DNA of 58,970 nt from an uncultured Olsenella sp. (lineage in GTDB: Bacteria > Actinomycetota > Coriobacteriia > Coriobacteriales > Atopobiaceae), in the NCBI GenBank assembly GCA_949291295.1, contig CASEVE010000025.1:1-58970 (forward strand). The letters are read 5' to 3'. Of this stretch, positions 37,201-45,956 are shown piece after piece. Within the stretch, counting starts at the first letter, position 1; each line of letters opens with the position of its first letter. Under the pieces are notes generated by a model that saw only the letters and a program-made list of their open reading frames with translations, made no database searches and was not told the DNA's origin. A program made the position numbers and the translations under genes.

Positions 37201-39081
37201 GTCGTTAGGAACCTCATAGGCTCCCGTTCCCTCACTATTGCTGCTGTGGTAACCCCATGAGTTATTTCCATCAGTAGCGGAGTAAAGGAAGTAGCCATCA
37301 GCTTCCGTATATCCGCTTACTTTCCTTTGGATTTTATCAATGAGATCTTCTAGATCGGACTGGGTCTGAACATCGCGAACCCCATCCGCAGGTGCAATCA
37401 CGAGATACATCGTGTCCTGACCGTTACGGCCACGGTGGTAGAACTGCCAGTTGAGCTCCGTGCCAGGCACCGTGAGAACGTCCTGATAAAGGGCACCTGC
37501 AGCCTGACAGTTAAGCTCAGCGTACTGGACGCCGCTCTGAGCACCGTAGCTGTTGTTGTAGTCGCCGCTATCCCTGTTATCGGTGGAGTTGACGATCTCG
37601 ATCTGCTGGTCGCTGCCTGTGGTATCCCAGACAAGATCCTTTGTGCCAACAGGATACTGGTAGTTGTTCTTTTCTCCATCGGTCAGCTCGTCGAGGTTCG
37701 TGTTCTCGAAGTCGCCATTCTGGAGCTGATCGTAGTAGTCAAGTCGGAAAGCGCCGGAGGTGCCAAGTGGTGAACCAGTACCGTTCTCGTACGCTTCCTT
37801 GCTAGCGTAGGCGGAAACACGGTACCAGCTACCACCCTCGTCCACGTCGTCATTCACAATCTCGAGAACGACGTTAAGGGAGCTCTGGTTTTCATCGTCA
37901 TAGAGATACTGGTCGCCGTTGACCCTAAGCTGGTCAATCGTCTGCCACTCCCCGTTTACGAGATTCTGCCACACATAGAAGGGGTTTCCGCCGTCGGAGT
38001 AGCTCGCGGTAAGCTTACCGTTTTCGGCAACGTTGTCCGCTATGCTGACAGCAGTCTGCGCAGAGGAGGCAACCTCACGGAAGACGAGATAAATCTCGCT
38101 CAGAGACTCACCACTGCCACTAGTGCTGTTGTTGTAACGCCAGCCGTTGTACCGTTCGGTACCGGTGTTATACCGAATCCATGTAAACTCATCTGTCATG
38201 GCTCTGCTGGTATAAGCCCCAACGAACTCGTATCCCTCCGTCTTGGAGGCCCACGTGTCCGTCAGCTTCTCCACGGAGACCCACTGGTCAGCGATCCACT
38301 TCTCACCAAAGTCCGTGGGGCTGTAAACATGGCTCAAATCTGAGAAGTCGACCTGGCCATTACCGTTAATGTCATTACCGCTTTCATTAACGATATGAAC
38401 CGTAATGCTGTTTCCGTTGTTATATGTCAGTGTAAACCAAGAGAAGGAATCCACCGAAAACTCCGCCACCGCGGCGGGCTCGCCCTCGGAGGGGTCAACG
38501 GTCTCCTTAATCGTTCCCTCGGTCTTTTCCGCCTCATCGGCCACAGCCTCAACCTCAGCCACAGCTCCAGTCTCGTCCTCGGCAAAGTGATGGACGGTCA
38601 GCTCCTCGGCGTCTTCGGGCAGAATGCCATCGGGAACCTCAAAGCGAACGTCAACTGTCTCGGAGGGCTCAACCTCAACGCCCTCGGCGTCCTCAAACCT
38701 CACATCAAGAGCAACAAAGCCGTTATAAGAGACCTGAGCCTCGTCGAGCTTTGCTGCAACGTCACTATTCTCGGCTTCATCGTTAATCAGATTGGCAACG
38801 AGCTTCACGCCCTCGGGCAGCGCACCCTCGGGCACGCTGGCAGAAACCTTGATTCCCTCGGGAGTCGTTACCTCAAAAGCTGTTGCCTCAGAGTCATCGG
38901 CTTCTAGAGAGGACTCGTCACTCTCCCCGGCCCTTGCGCCAGCAGCCGCCTCGGTGGCAGCGCCCGTTTCGCCCTCGGCCCTCGCAACCGAAGAGACACC
39001 AAAGACAAGGCAAATGACAAACACCAGTACAGCAAGAGCTGCCGTCGGGATGCTCAGCGCCCCTCTCCTCCGTGCACTCAT
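34210..39081 (-). CDS. Giant pilus tip adhesin with vWA domain
   Basis: A 1623-residue surface protein. Signal peptide (PTAALAVLVFVICLVFGVSSVARA), then an acidic region to about residue 210, a large middle (210-780) unassigned. A von Willebrand A domain occupies about 815-1085 with the MIDAS motif DESSS (LDIVLVLDESSSM). Then several Cna-B type modules (e.g. LSGAEFTLYSDSSCTVE, YFLRETRVPSGYQLLD) and a sorting signal LPSSG plus hydrophobic helix and KRMNSEI. Start MSARRRG at 39081 with TTGGAGG at 5 nt. This is the typical tip of sortase-built pili, which binds host or matrix proteins. First gene of the operon. Confidence 0.9.
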   Translation of the reverse strand: MSARRRGALSIPTAALAVLVFVICLVFGVSSVARAEGETGAATEAAAGARAGESDESSLEADDSEATAFEVTTPEGIKVSASVPEGALPEGVKLVANLINDEAENSDVAAKLDEAQVSYNGFVALDVRFEDAEGVEVEPSETVDVRFEVPDGILPEDAEELTVHHFAEDETGAVAEVEAVADEAEKTEGTIKETVDPSEGEPAAVAEFSVDSFSWFTLTYNNGNSITVHIVNESGNDINGNGQVDFSDLSHVYSPTDFGEKWIADQWVSVEKLTDTWASKTEGYEFVGAYTSRAMTDEFTWIRYNTGTERYNGWRYNNSTSGSGESLSEIYLVFREVASSAQTAVSIADNVAENGKLTASYSDGGNPFYVWQNLVNGEWQTIDQLRVNGDQYLYDDENQSSLNVVLEIVNDDVDEGGSWYRVSAYASKEAYENGTGSPLGTSGAFRLDYYDQLQNGDFENTNLDELTDGEKNNYQYPVGTKDLVWDTTGSDQQIEIVNSTDNRDSGDYNNSYGAQSGVQYAELNCQAAGALYQDVLTVPGTELNWQFYHRGRNGQDTMYLVIAPADGVRDVQTQSDLEDLIDKIQRKVSGYTEADGYFLYSATDGNNSWGYHSSNSEGTGAYEVPNDQYLTRFFFVAGNTASGNDTVGNLLDNVRFTTELLPAQQGQANLTITKVVTGVAADDANALNDYTVTVNVDGKTVTLNSFNQRSDGSWYATGYTTVDGITANGNKTVTVTESAGDLAGYVSDGSTVSVNSGAAADGTSAEVTLQDRGSGAVVFTNAYEKFAPEANKRIRDNGDGSYTLSLDVVGKSTKETTSSYVPLDIVLVLDESSSMSDDFSGGWYSDSRMEVLQENVNNFIDRTLEANNALSDGAQKHRIAIVSFNDTAAIDQRLIEVTNTNVASLKRVVNSLDPDGNTYPDQGFVAASSALNESREGAKRIVIFFTDGVPAGAGISDFEGGIAAEAVNEANRLKQNNTTIYAIASVSGANPSDTSSDFNAYMNAVSSNYPNATAEGENGHLEGFWPQEYVGGSFEVTWNGNPQGDYYKTANNADELEQVFDEIYEEITTGASISKVSIVDELSAYAKIDTTKVTYEENAVTGDESLAGFHRVTGGITMTITPAQGEGNSVTITAGSSYEAPSNSYPASVDFYYKPAATGDQNTTGTTMAVFPDSYELQDGWTYDMRFDVVPTDAAYAAYEANVTAGGNGYGNSIGDPDTDLPDNTTSSGKSGFRSNRSAYVQYDVDGTTDEVYYDHPVIQAESLTITDVLEVTKTMNGRELDAEMFDFTVKPKSWDNGATGEDRIEVTAQQAAEKAGLDPVNGVYTYTNPTEAAEDTASTIRMGNQIRFTRCDVGKTYVYEYAEDDSNLHAGYTEISSDNVTFDQNRYRVELAVSYDAEGKIQVTMSKFAWDAGNDNWSQQPESVTIKANNCDCGGEEPLMTIGFENSYSKTYGLDIFKGEFVLNEDGTIKKDDQGNPVVNTNEPLSGAEFTLYSDSSCTVEVAKVKTGENGHAIISDLAEGDYFLRETRVPSGYQLLDKTVTVKIEGGTATFTVPVEEGDPIVSDSTAPNDQGNFEFSVGNKPNPDLPSSGSAGTIVVTATGVTAIALSGAYLARKRMNSEI

Positions 39082-39432
39082 CCGTACCTCCAACCTACCG
39101 AGCCGACCTTCTCGCTTTCTTGTCTGCCGGCTCGAATCGTCCAGACAAAGCTATGGAAACTTAAAACAGACTAGCCATCCTACGTTTCTCTCATTTGGCT
39201 AACTTGATAGGCGGGGGTACCGATTTCGCACGTTGACAACAAACTAGATGGGAGGGGACATCCCATTTGTGGAGTTCGGCAATGCGCAATTGAGGTGTGT
39301 TTAGCCGTCTTCTAAAGGACCGCTTAAGTTACGCGCAGTTCCTGTCATCGGCTTGAGCGGCATGGGTTAAGGGCAGAGTTACGTAAGGCTATAACCTGAC
39401 GCTTCTATCTCCCCAACCCGTACGCTACTTCC
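39082..39432. other. Divergent control region between pilus operon and XRE gene
   Basis: A 351-bp gap that must hold the pilus and XRE promoters. It has a short inverted repeat ATGGGAGGGGACATCCCAT at 39248-39266 and the words GTTACG at 39330 and 39384. No array of the mirror kind is present. Clear -35/-10 pairs could not be fixed. The XRE product is a natural candidate for binding here. Confidence 0.4.
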
Positions 39433-39699
39433 ATGAGTGAAGCTATTCGACAGGCGTTTGGACGGCGCGTTCGCATGCTCCGCAAGGAGAGAAGCCTCTC
39501 CCTGCGTCAGTTTGCTTTATCCATAGGGACCGACAAAACTTTTCTCTCAAACATTGAAAATGGGCGCCAGTCCCCCACGCTCGACACCATTGAGCGCATC
39601 GCAAGCGGGCTCGACGTCACCATGTCGTTTCTCCTCTCTGGGGTCGAGGGAGAAAACTCCCCGGAACAGCCCTGCGACAAAACGCCGGAATGCGACTAG
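39433..39699 (+). CDS. XRE-family helix-turn-helix regulator
   Basis: An 88-residue single-domain protein: FGRRVRMLRKERSLSLRQFALSIGTDKTFLSNIENGRQSPTLDTIERIASGLDV is a complete HTH_3 fold, ending in an acidic Cys-containing tail. It lacks any effector domain. Divergent from the pilus operon and so possibly its switch. Confidence 0.88.
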   Translation: MSEAIRQAFGRRVRMLRKERSLSLRQFALSIGTDKTFLSNIENGRQSPTLDTIERIASGLDVTMSFLLSGVEGENSPEQPCDKTPECD

Positions 39700-39752
39700 C
39701 CCCGCGTCCTTATCGGAGGCTCTTCCCACGTCGCGCAGGCAACAGATACCCG

Positions 39753-40109
39753 CTACTCTCTTTTTCCCAGGCCAACGAGCCTATACGCGTTTGCGAGCTG
39801 AGCACCGTTTTCTGCATAGGTGGGAACAGACTCAATGATCTGGTACTGGCGCAGGCGCGAAACAAGGCGCGAGATGGTCTTCTCGTTGCGGTCGAGCGCC
39901 GCGGCGATCTGCGACTTGGAAACCGGGCGGTCCTCGTGCTTGTGGATGAAGGAGAGGATCTGCATCTCCGTGGGAGTAAGGCGCACGGGCCCCTTGGCCG
40001 TATAGCAAATCCGCAGGTAGGACGGGATCTTCACGGAATCGTGTCCGCTCTTGCGCTTCACGGCGTCACTGAGGACCGTGCCCTCGGAGTCCGTCTTTGC
40101 CCTAGTCAT
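39753..40109 (-). CDS. Small winged-helix (MarR-like) regulator
   Basis: A 118-residue protein. RLTPTEMQILSFIHKHEDRPVSKSQIAAALDRNEKTISRLVSRLRQ is a clear winged-helix domain. The first 30 residues are basic and polar. Start MTRAKTD at 40109 with GAGGAAAGGA 7 nt upstream; the frame opens to 40190. Its 3' end faces the XRE gene tail to tail. Target unknown. Confidence 0.8.
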   Translation of the reverse strand: MTRAKTDSEGTVLSDAVKRKSGHDSVKIPSYLRICYTAKGPVRLTPTEMQILSFIHKHEDRPVSKSQIAAALDRNEKTISRLVSRLRQYQIIESVPTYAENGAQLANAYRLVGLGKRE

Positions 40110-40284
40110 CCTGCGTCCTTTCCTCATCTTTCTTGAATTTGAGTGTACGTTAATAACCTGACACTCGCAACAAAATATAAGCCGCGCCACAGTTTCCTGG
40201 ACGCGGCTTAATCAATGTAAATTTGGAGCAAAGCGCAGGAAGCGTCGGCGAGAAGAGCCCCCGCCCGCAATCATCCCGCGAGGA

Positions 40285-42963
40285 TCACCCCGTGTTCTGC
40301 AGGCCCGCGGCAACACCGGAGACGGTACAGAGGATGAGGTAAGTGAGCCTGTCGCGCTGCTCGGGCGTAAGGTCACCCGCGCGGAGCCGTCGCAGGGCGA
40401 GCGCCTGCGTCACGGAGAGCACGTTCACAAACGGCAGGCGCATGCGAATCACCGGCCCCAGCACTCGACGGTGCTGCAGCGGCCACTCGTCCCCCACGAT
40501 GGCGAGCACCCAACGGCGCGTGAGCTCCATCTCGGCGAGCACCTTCTCAGCAAGGTCCTCGCGCCCGCCCAGGGTGAGGTAGAGCCGCGCGATGCGCTCG
40601 TCCACCTTCGAAAGCGACATCTCAACATTATCAATGAACGTCGAGAAGAGCGGCCACTCCGCATACGCCTCGCGCAGGCGCTCGAGGCTCCCCACGCGCT
40701 CGCACGCGGTGCCCAGGCCGTACCACGCCGCAAGGTTGATGCGCGCCTGGCTCCACGAGAAAATCCACGGGATGGTGCGCAGGTCATCGAGAGACTTGGC
40801 ACCCAGGCCGCGCTTTGCGGGGCGGCTGCCGATGGGCATGAGGCCCACCTCGGTAAGCGGGGTCACCGTGGAGAACCACTCGGCAAAGCCGTCAACGTGC
40901 AGGAGGTCGAGGTATGCCTCGCGAGAGGAGGCGTCCAGCTCGGCCGCGAGGTCGGCGTACTTCTCGGTAGCCTCCGTGTTGGCCCACTCGATCGAGGGAG
41001 CGGACTGCAGAAGCGTGGCGCCCACGACGGACTCCACGTGACGGCGCGCGAGCGTGGGGTCACCATAGCGCGCAAAGATGACCTCGCCCTGCTCCGTGAG
41101 CTTGAAGCAGCAGTTCACAGAACCCTTGGGCTGCGAGAGCACGGCGCGGTTTGCGGGACCGCCGCCACGTCCGACCGCGCCGCCGCGGCCGTGCATGAGC
41201 ACGAGGTCGATGCTGTTCTCCTCGGCCCAGCGCGCGATGGCGCCCTGCGTGGCATGGAGCACGAGCGTGGCCGAGGTGGGACCGGCGTCCTTGGAGGAAT
41301 CGGAGTAGCCGAGCATGACCTCCAGGCGGCGGCCGGTCTGATCGAGCCGGCGCTGGACCTCGGGCAGGCGAATCATGGCATCGAGCGTGGTCACCGCGTT
41401 CTCGAGGTCCTCCACCTGCTCAAAGAGGGGGATTACGTCGAGCACGGGAACGTCCGCCTCGTGCGCAAAAGCAAGGTGCGCCAGGCGGTACACGTTGGCC
41501 ACGTCCTCGGCGGACTTGGTAAAGGAGATGATGTAGCGGCGTGCGGCGTCCACACCGCTCTTGCGCTGGATCTGCGCGATGGCGCGGAAGGTGTCCAGGA
41601 CCTCGCGCGTCATGGGCTCAAGCTCGCCGCGCTCGCCCCAGCGACCGTGCTCCTCGATGTCCGCAAGCGCGCGGCGATGCACGAGCGAGTGCTGGCGGAA
41701 CTCCATCTCAACAAGGTGGAAGCCAAAGGTCTGCGCCTGCCAGATAAGGCGCTGAAGCGGGCCGTATGCCGTGCGCACCGCCCCGGAATGCGCAAGCGAC
41801 GACTGAACGACGCGCAGGTCGGAGATATAGTCATCGGCGCTCGCGTACATGACGTCGGCCGTGCGGTCGATGGTGGCGCGCAGGCGCTCCGCCATGACGA
41901 GCATGGCCGCGCGATGCAGCTCGCTCGCGGAGATGCCAAGGGCGCGGGCCGTGAGGGCCTCGCTCATCTCGACCTGGTGGCTCCAGAGGTTCACGAGCTG
42001 CTCGGAGGGCGGGGTCGAGACGGAATCAAGCGTGAGGTTGCGACCACAGGCCTCGGTGGCCTCCGCCAAACGGATGAGCACGTGCGTGCGGAACTTCTCG
42101 GCCACCTGACGGCTCACGCGCGCGGTGACGTTGGGGTTGCCGTCACGGTCCGAACCAATCCAGCTGCCGGGGTGGAAGAACGCCGGGCACACGGGCGGCA
42201 CGGTGCCGGCGCGCTCTCCGAGCTCCCAGTCGTCAAAGCGGCGATAGACGTCCGGCACCATGTCAAAGAGCGTGTTGTCGAAGATGTCGACGATGGTGTC
42301 GGCCTCCTCGACGGGCGTGGGCTTTTTGTGCGCGATCGGAGAGGTGCGAAAGAGAGCGTCGATCTCCTGCAGCAGGCGTCGCTCGTTCTCCGCAAGGGCC
42401 ACGCCCGAGAGCTCAGCGCGCTCGGCGAGAAGACCCGCGATGCGGCGGATCTTGCCCTCGACGGCCTTGCGGCGCGCCTCGGTGGGGTGCGCGGTAAAGA
42501 CCGGGCGAAACTCCAGACGGTTGAGCAGCGCGATGGCACGCCCGCGGCCGCACTCGTCCACGAGCTGGCGATACGCCGTTGTGATGTCGTTCACGGGGTC
42601 TGCGGGCTCGCTCGTGGGAACCGCGCCCTCGCGCGCACGGAGCGACGTCACGCGATAGTTCTCCTCGCAGATGTTTGCCACGTGGAAGTACGCGGTAAAC
42701 GCGCGCATCACAAGCGTGGCACGGTTCTCGTCCAGCCCATCGATGATGCGGGCCAGATCCTCAAAGGCGGACTCGTCCACGCTGGCCCTAAACGCGTCCG
42801 AGAGCAGCACGTCGAAGGTCTCAAGGAGCTTGGGGTCAAACTCGTCGAGCACCTTGCGCACCAGGCGCAGGAAGAGGTCCATGTTCTCGGCTATGCTCTC
42901 AGGAACGTCGAGAGCGGGCATGATAGTAGATGCGTCGTCCGTATGCAGGTTCTTCTCGGCCAA
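40285..42963 (-). CDS. ppc: Phosphoenolpyruvate carboxylase
   Basis: An 892-residue PEPC that makes oxaloacetate from PEP and bicarbonate. Seen: catalytic His in VFTAHPTEARRK, the DRDGNPNVTARVS segment, MLGYSDSSKDAG, and HGRGGAVGRGGGPANRAV. C-terminal LRAGDLTPEQRDRL...NTG is the usual end. Start is TTG at 42963 (LAEKNLHTDD), because AAAGGAG is 5 nt upstream; the frame is open to 43065 across non-gene sequence. It likely feeds oxaloacetate to aspartate and, with fumarase here, to a reductive TCA branch. Confidence 0.93.
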   Translation of the reverse strand: MAEKNLHTDDASTIMPALDVPESIAENMDLFLRLVRKVLDEFDPKLLETFDVLLSDAFRASVDESAFEDLARIIDGLDENRATLVMRAFTAYFHVANICEENYRVTSLRAREGAVPTSEPADPVNDITTAYRQLVDECGRGRAIALLNRLEFRPVFTAHPTEARRKAVEGKIRRIAGLLAERAELSGVALAENERRLLQEIDALFRTSPIAHKKPTPVEEADTIVDIFDNTLFDMVPDVYRRFDDWELGERAGTVPPVCPAFFHPGSWIGSDRDGNPNVTARVSRQVAEKFRTHVLIRLAEATEACGRNLTLDSVSTPPSEQLVNLWSHQVEMSEALTARALGISASELHRAAMLVMAERLRATIDRTADVMYASADDYISDLRVVQSSLAHSGAVRTAYGPLQRLIWQAQTFGFHLVEMEFRQHSLVHRRALADIEEHGRWGERGELEPMTREVLDTFRAIAQIQRKSGVDAARRYIISFTKSAEDVANVYRLAHLAFAHEADVPVLDVIPLFEQVEDLENAVTTLDAMIRLPEVQRRLDQTGRRLEVMLGYSDSSKDAGPTSATLVLHATQGAIARWAEENSIDLVLMHGRGGAVGRGGGPANRAVLSQPKGSVNCCFKLTEQGEVIFARYGDPTLARRHVESVVGATLLQSAPSIEWANTEATEKYADLAAELDASSREAYLDLLHVDGFAEWFSTVTPLTEVGLMPIGSRPAKRGLGAKSLDDLRTIPWIFSWSQARINLAAWYGLGTACERVGSLERLREAYAEWPLFSTFIDNVEMSLSKVDERIARLYLTLGGREDLAEKVLAEMELTRRWVLAIVGDEWPLQHRRVLGPVIRMRLPFVNVLSVTQALALRRLRAGDLTPEQRDRLTYLILCTVSGVAAGLQNTG

Positions 42964-43222
42964 CGTAGCTCCTTTGACGGGCGGACGGTACTTTCTGTTA
43001 GAGGGTACCCCGAGAGCGCCCCCGTGCGGAAGTCCCAACAAAAAAGACCCCGGCGAGAAACGCACTGTTCACGTGAGACGGGCCGCACGGCACGGGACTT
43101 GCGAGATACACCATCTCCCAAGGCCGAGGCCGTGGAGGCTGACCCCAAAGCGCGCTCAAAATCCGTCACCCCGGGGCGCTACAATCGTGTGCCGAGAAAC
43201 CCCTTGAGAGGAGCTCCGTCAC

Positions 43223-44704
43223 ATGCCAGCCAATCCGTTTAAGCGCCTCATGCCAAAACGCGAGGTCACGACCGTTCGCGCAGCGGGATCGTCTCCGCGT
43301 ACGCCGCGCTACGGTGTGGAGACGCGCGGCAAGAGGGGCGGCAAGAGCAAGAGTCGCACCCAGGCGCCCGACAAGCAGCCCGGTCTTCTCGCCCGCGCGG
43401 TAAACGACTGGTGGAACCGTCTCATCACGGCGGTCTTTGGCGGCAAGTTCTCCGAGCAGACCGAGCAGTACCTTGCGCACCAGACAAAGCGCGACTACGT
43501 GTGCAACACCATCGGCCAGGCGGCGTGGGGCATGCTCTTTCCGCTGCTCACGATGGTGGCCACGTGGTTTGTGGGCGCCGAGCAGGCGGGTCTTTTCTCC
43601 ATGGCGTTTACGGTGGGCACGCTGCTTCTGTTTCTGGCCAACTACGGCGTGCGCACCTACCAGGTCTCTGACCTCGATGACATGCGCTCCTTCTTTGACT
43701 ACCAGATCAACCGCTTTATTACCTGCGCCGCTATGCTCTTGGTGGGTTGGATGTGGTGTAAGTTCCGCGGCTACGACGGCTACATGTTCTCCATCTGCAT
43801 GGGAGTACTCGTGTTTCGCGCAGTGGACGGACTGGCGGATGTCTACGAGGGACGCCTCCAGCAGAAGGACAAGCTCTACCTTGCCGGGCTCTCGCAGGCG
43901 GCGCGCTGCGTGCTGGGAATAGTGGCATTTACGCTCGTGTTGCTCGTGACGCGCAACCTTGCGGTGGCAAGCTTTGCGATGGCCGTGGGGGCGGTGGCGT
44001 CGCTCGTTCTTCTCACCGTCCCGCTGGCCTACTTTGAGACCGAGAAGAGCCTGCCCGCCACGCTGCGCGGCGTGAAGGACCTCTTTGTGGAGTGCTTTCC
44101 GCTGTTTGTGGCGCTCTTCCTGTACAACCTCATCGACTCGGTGCCCAAGTTTGCCATGGAAGGAGCGCTCTCCTACGACAACCAGCTCTACTACAACGCC
44201 ATGTACTTCCCGGCACACTCCATTCTTATGGTTGCGGGCTTTATCTACAAGCCGCAGCTCGTGCGCCTGGCGCGCATCTGGGACAACCCCGAGCACCACC
44301 GGCGCTTTGACCTTCTGGTGCTTGCGATGGTGGGCGTAATCGCGCTCATCACGGGAGGCATGGCGCTCGTCATGGGCACGGTGGGCATTCCGCTCATGAG
44401 CTTCATGTACGGCCTGGACTTCGAGCAGTTCCGCGGGCTGTGTCTTGTGATGGTGGGCACCGGCGGCGTGTGCGCGTGCATCGACTTCCTGTACCAGATC
44501 ATTACGGTACTGCGCGCGCAGGGCGAGGTCTCCAAGCTCTACCTCATCGCGTTTGCGTTTGCCGTACCCGTGGCGATGCTGCTCGTAAACTTTGCGGGGC
44601 TGGCGGGCGCCGTGGTGAGCTCGCTCGTTTCCATGGCAATTCTGCTGGTGTTGCTGGTGATGGAGTACTTTGGCATTCGTCGCCGAATGAGCCGCGGGTA
44701 CTAA
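43223..44704 (+). CDS. Wzx/MOP-type polysaccharide flippase-like membrane protein
   Basis: A 493-residue protein with a ~70-residue basic cytoplasmic N-terminus (KREVTTVRAAGSS, KRGGKSKSR) and about 12 to 14 membrane segments, in the MOP (MATE/Wzx) pattern: YVCNTIGQAAWGMLFPLLTMV, FSMAFTVGTLLLFLANYGVR, RLVDS-like IDSVPKFAMEG. Such proteins flip lipid-linked sugars. ATG is preceded by GAGAGGAGC. Stop CTAA overlaps the flavin reductase stop tail to tail. No other sugar genes are near, so the substrate is unknown. Confidence 0.82.
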   Translation: MPANPFKRLMPKREVTTVRAAGSSPRTPRYGVETRGKRGGKSKSRTQAPDKQPGLLARAVNDWWNRLITAVFGGKFSEQTEQYLAHQTKRDYVCNTIGQAAWGMLFPLLTMVATWFVGAEQAGLFSMAFTVGTLLLFLANYGVRTYQVSDLDDMRSFFDYQINRFITCAAMLLVGWMWCKFRGYDGYMFSICMGVLVFRAVDGLADVYEGRLQQKDKLYLAGLSQAARCVLGIVAFTLVLLVTRNLAVASFAMAVGAVASLVLLTVPLAYFETEKSLPATLRGVKDLFVECFPLFVALFLYNLIDSVPKFAMEGALSYDNQLYYNAMYFPAHSILMVAGFIYKPQLVRLARIWDNPEHHRRFDLLVLAMVGVIALITGGMALVMGTVGIPLMSFMYGLDFEQFRGLCLVMVGTGGVCACIDFLYQIITVLRAQGEVSKLYLIAFAFAVPVAMLLVNFAGLAGAVVSSLVSMAILLVLLVMEYFGIRRRMSRGY

Positions 44705-45294
44705 CGGCGCCGACGACCGCGCGTGGCGGGGCGCTTGCGCACCGAATAGCCAAAGGTGCCGAGACGCCGGCCGAGCTCGAAGTACTCGCCGTGGCTGTAG
44801 GCCGTGAGGCCGGCGCGCGCCAGGTCGAGCTTGCCGTTGGCGTTGAGCAGCGCCTCGTCTACCTGCACGGCAACAACGTCCGCAAGAAACATGTGATGGC
44901 TGCCCAGCTCCATGACATCGCGCACGCGGCACTCGATGTTCACAGGGCTCTCCTCTATGGCCGGGGCAAGCTCGAGCTTTGCCGCAGGTACAGGCGTGAG
45001 GTGTTGCTCCGCCCACTTGTCGTAGTCGCGACCGGAGCGCACGCCGCACCAGTCGCAGGCGCGCTGGAGCCGCGCCGTCACGAGGTTCACCACAAACTCG
45101 CCTGACTCACGGATGATGTGGTAGCTGTGCCGCTCTGGCCTCAGGGAGATTGAGAGCATCGGAGGGTTGGTGCAGACGGTACCCGCCCACGCCACGGTGA
45201 CAATGTCCTTCTCGCCAGCCGCGTTTGCGCAGCTTACCATCACCACCGACACCGGATAGAGCATGTTGCCACCCCGCCAGACCTGCTTTGCCAT
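44701..45294 (-). CDS. Flavin reductase-like FMN-binding split-barrel protein
   Basis: A 197-residue protein of the flavin reductase (FMN-binding split barrel) family: VSVVMVSCANAAGEKDIVTVAWAGT, NPPMLSISLRPERHSYHIIRESGEFVVNL and SHHMFLADVVAV are typical. It probably reduces or binds a flavin; partner unknown. Followed by crcB on the same strand side: the crcB stop is 9 bp upstream. The C-terminus is Arg-rich. Confidence 0.85.
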   Translation of the reverse strand: MAKQVWRGGNMLYPVSVVMVSCANAAGEKDIVTVAWAGTVCTNPPMLSISLRPERHSYHIIRESGEFVVNLVTARLQRACDWCGVRSGRDYDKWAEQHLTPVPAAKLELAPAIEESPVNIECRVRDVMELGSHHMFLADVVAVQVDEALLNANGKLDLARAGLTAYSHGEYFELGRRLGTFGYSVRKRPATRGRRRR

Positions 45295-45303
45295 GCGTCC
45301 TCC

Positions 45304-45681
45304 CTACGCCGATGCCAACATGGTGCCAATTTTTGCGCCCACCCATACGGCGACGAGGCACGTCCCCACGTTGAGCGCGATGTTGAGCGCCGCACCCGAC
45401 CCGTTTCCGGACTCAATCATCTGGAGCGTCTCGTTGGAGAAGGTCGAGAACGTGGAGAGGCCGCCGCAGAGACCCACTGTGAGCAGAAGCCGGATTGAAT
45501 TCGGCAGCGGCACCACCGTGTTCACGCCCGTCACGATGCCGATGACCAGGCCCGCAAGCACGTTGGCCACAAACGTTGCCGCCGGAAGCCCCGGCAGAAG
45601 CATCCCCAGGAGGAGCCCAAGGCCCCAGCGGCCTACGCTGCCTGCAGCGCCTCCCACGGCAACGGCGATGAGCTCAGTCAT
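45304..45681 (-). CDS. crcB: Fluoride channel CrcB/Fluc
   Basis: A 125-residue four-helix membrane protein: GGAAGSVGRWGLG, ATFVANVLAGLVIG and GLCGGLSTFSTFS are the CrcB signatures. It expels fluoride as an antiparallel dimer. Only one copy is seen; some bacteria have two genes for a heterodimer. It ends 9 bp before the flavin reductase gene, so they are likely cotranscribed. Confidence 0.92.
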   Translation of the reverse strand: MTELIAVAVGGAAGSVGRWGLGLLLGMLLPGLPAATFVANVLAGLVIGIVTGVNTVVPLPNSIRLLLTVGLCGGLSTFSTFSNETLQMIESGNGSGAALNIALNVGTCLVAVWVGAKIGTMLASA

Positions 45682-45956
45682 GCGGTGCTTCCTTCCCTAC
45701 GATTGGCCCCGCAACGATACCACGAGTGCCGGGCCCATCCCGCGGAGAGCGTGGACGCGTGGCGACGGTTTGCGGGCGGAAAGTGTCGGCTCGCGTCCGC
45801 GCGTCTGATGTGGGGACGCTTGGCGACGTTTCTCGGGCGGAAAGTGTCGGCGCGGGTCCACGCCCCCAGAAGCGGGGACGCTTGGCGACGGTTCCGGCGA
45901 CAAGAACGTCGACTCGCGTCCACGTGAGCGCCCGAACGGCGCGCTCTTCTCGCCAC
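45682..45956. repeat. Three-copy 61-62 bp repeat between ABC exporter and crcB
   Basis: A unit starting GGACGC-TTGGCGACG and including GGGCGGAAAGTGTCGG and GCGGGTCC/GCGTCC starts at 45753, 45814 and 45876 (61 and 62 bp). Each copy begins GGACGC and ends GCGTCC, i.e. inverted ends. A CGAGAAGAGC word lies next to the exporter stop (45945-45956). Confidence 0.65.

Noticed and set aside
40471..43242. 923-codon open frame antisense to ppc
   Set aside because: Shadow of ppc with the same biased composition and no domains.
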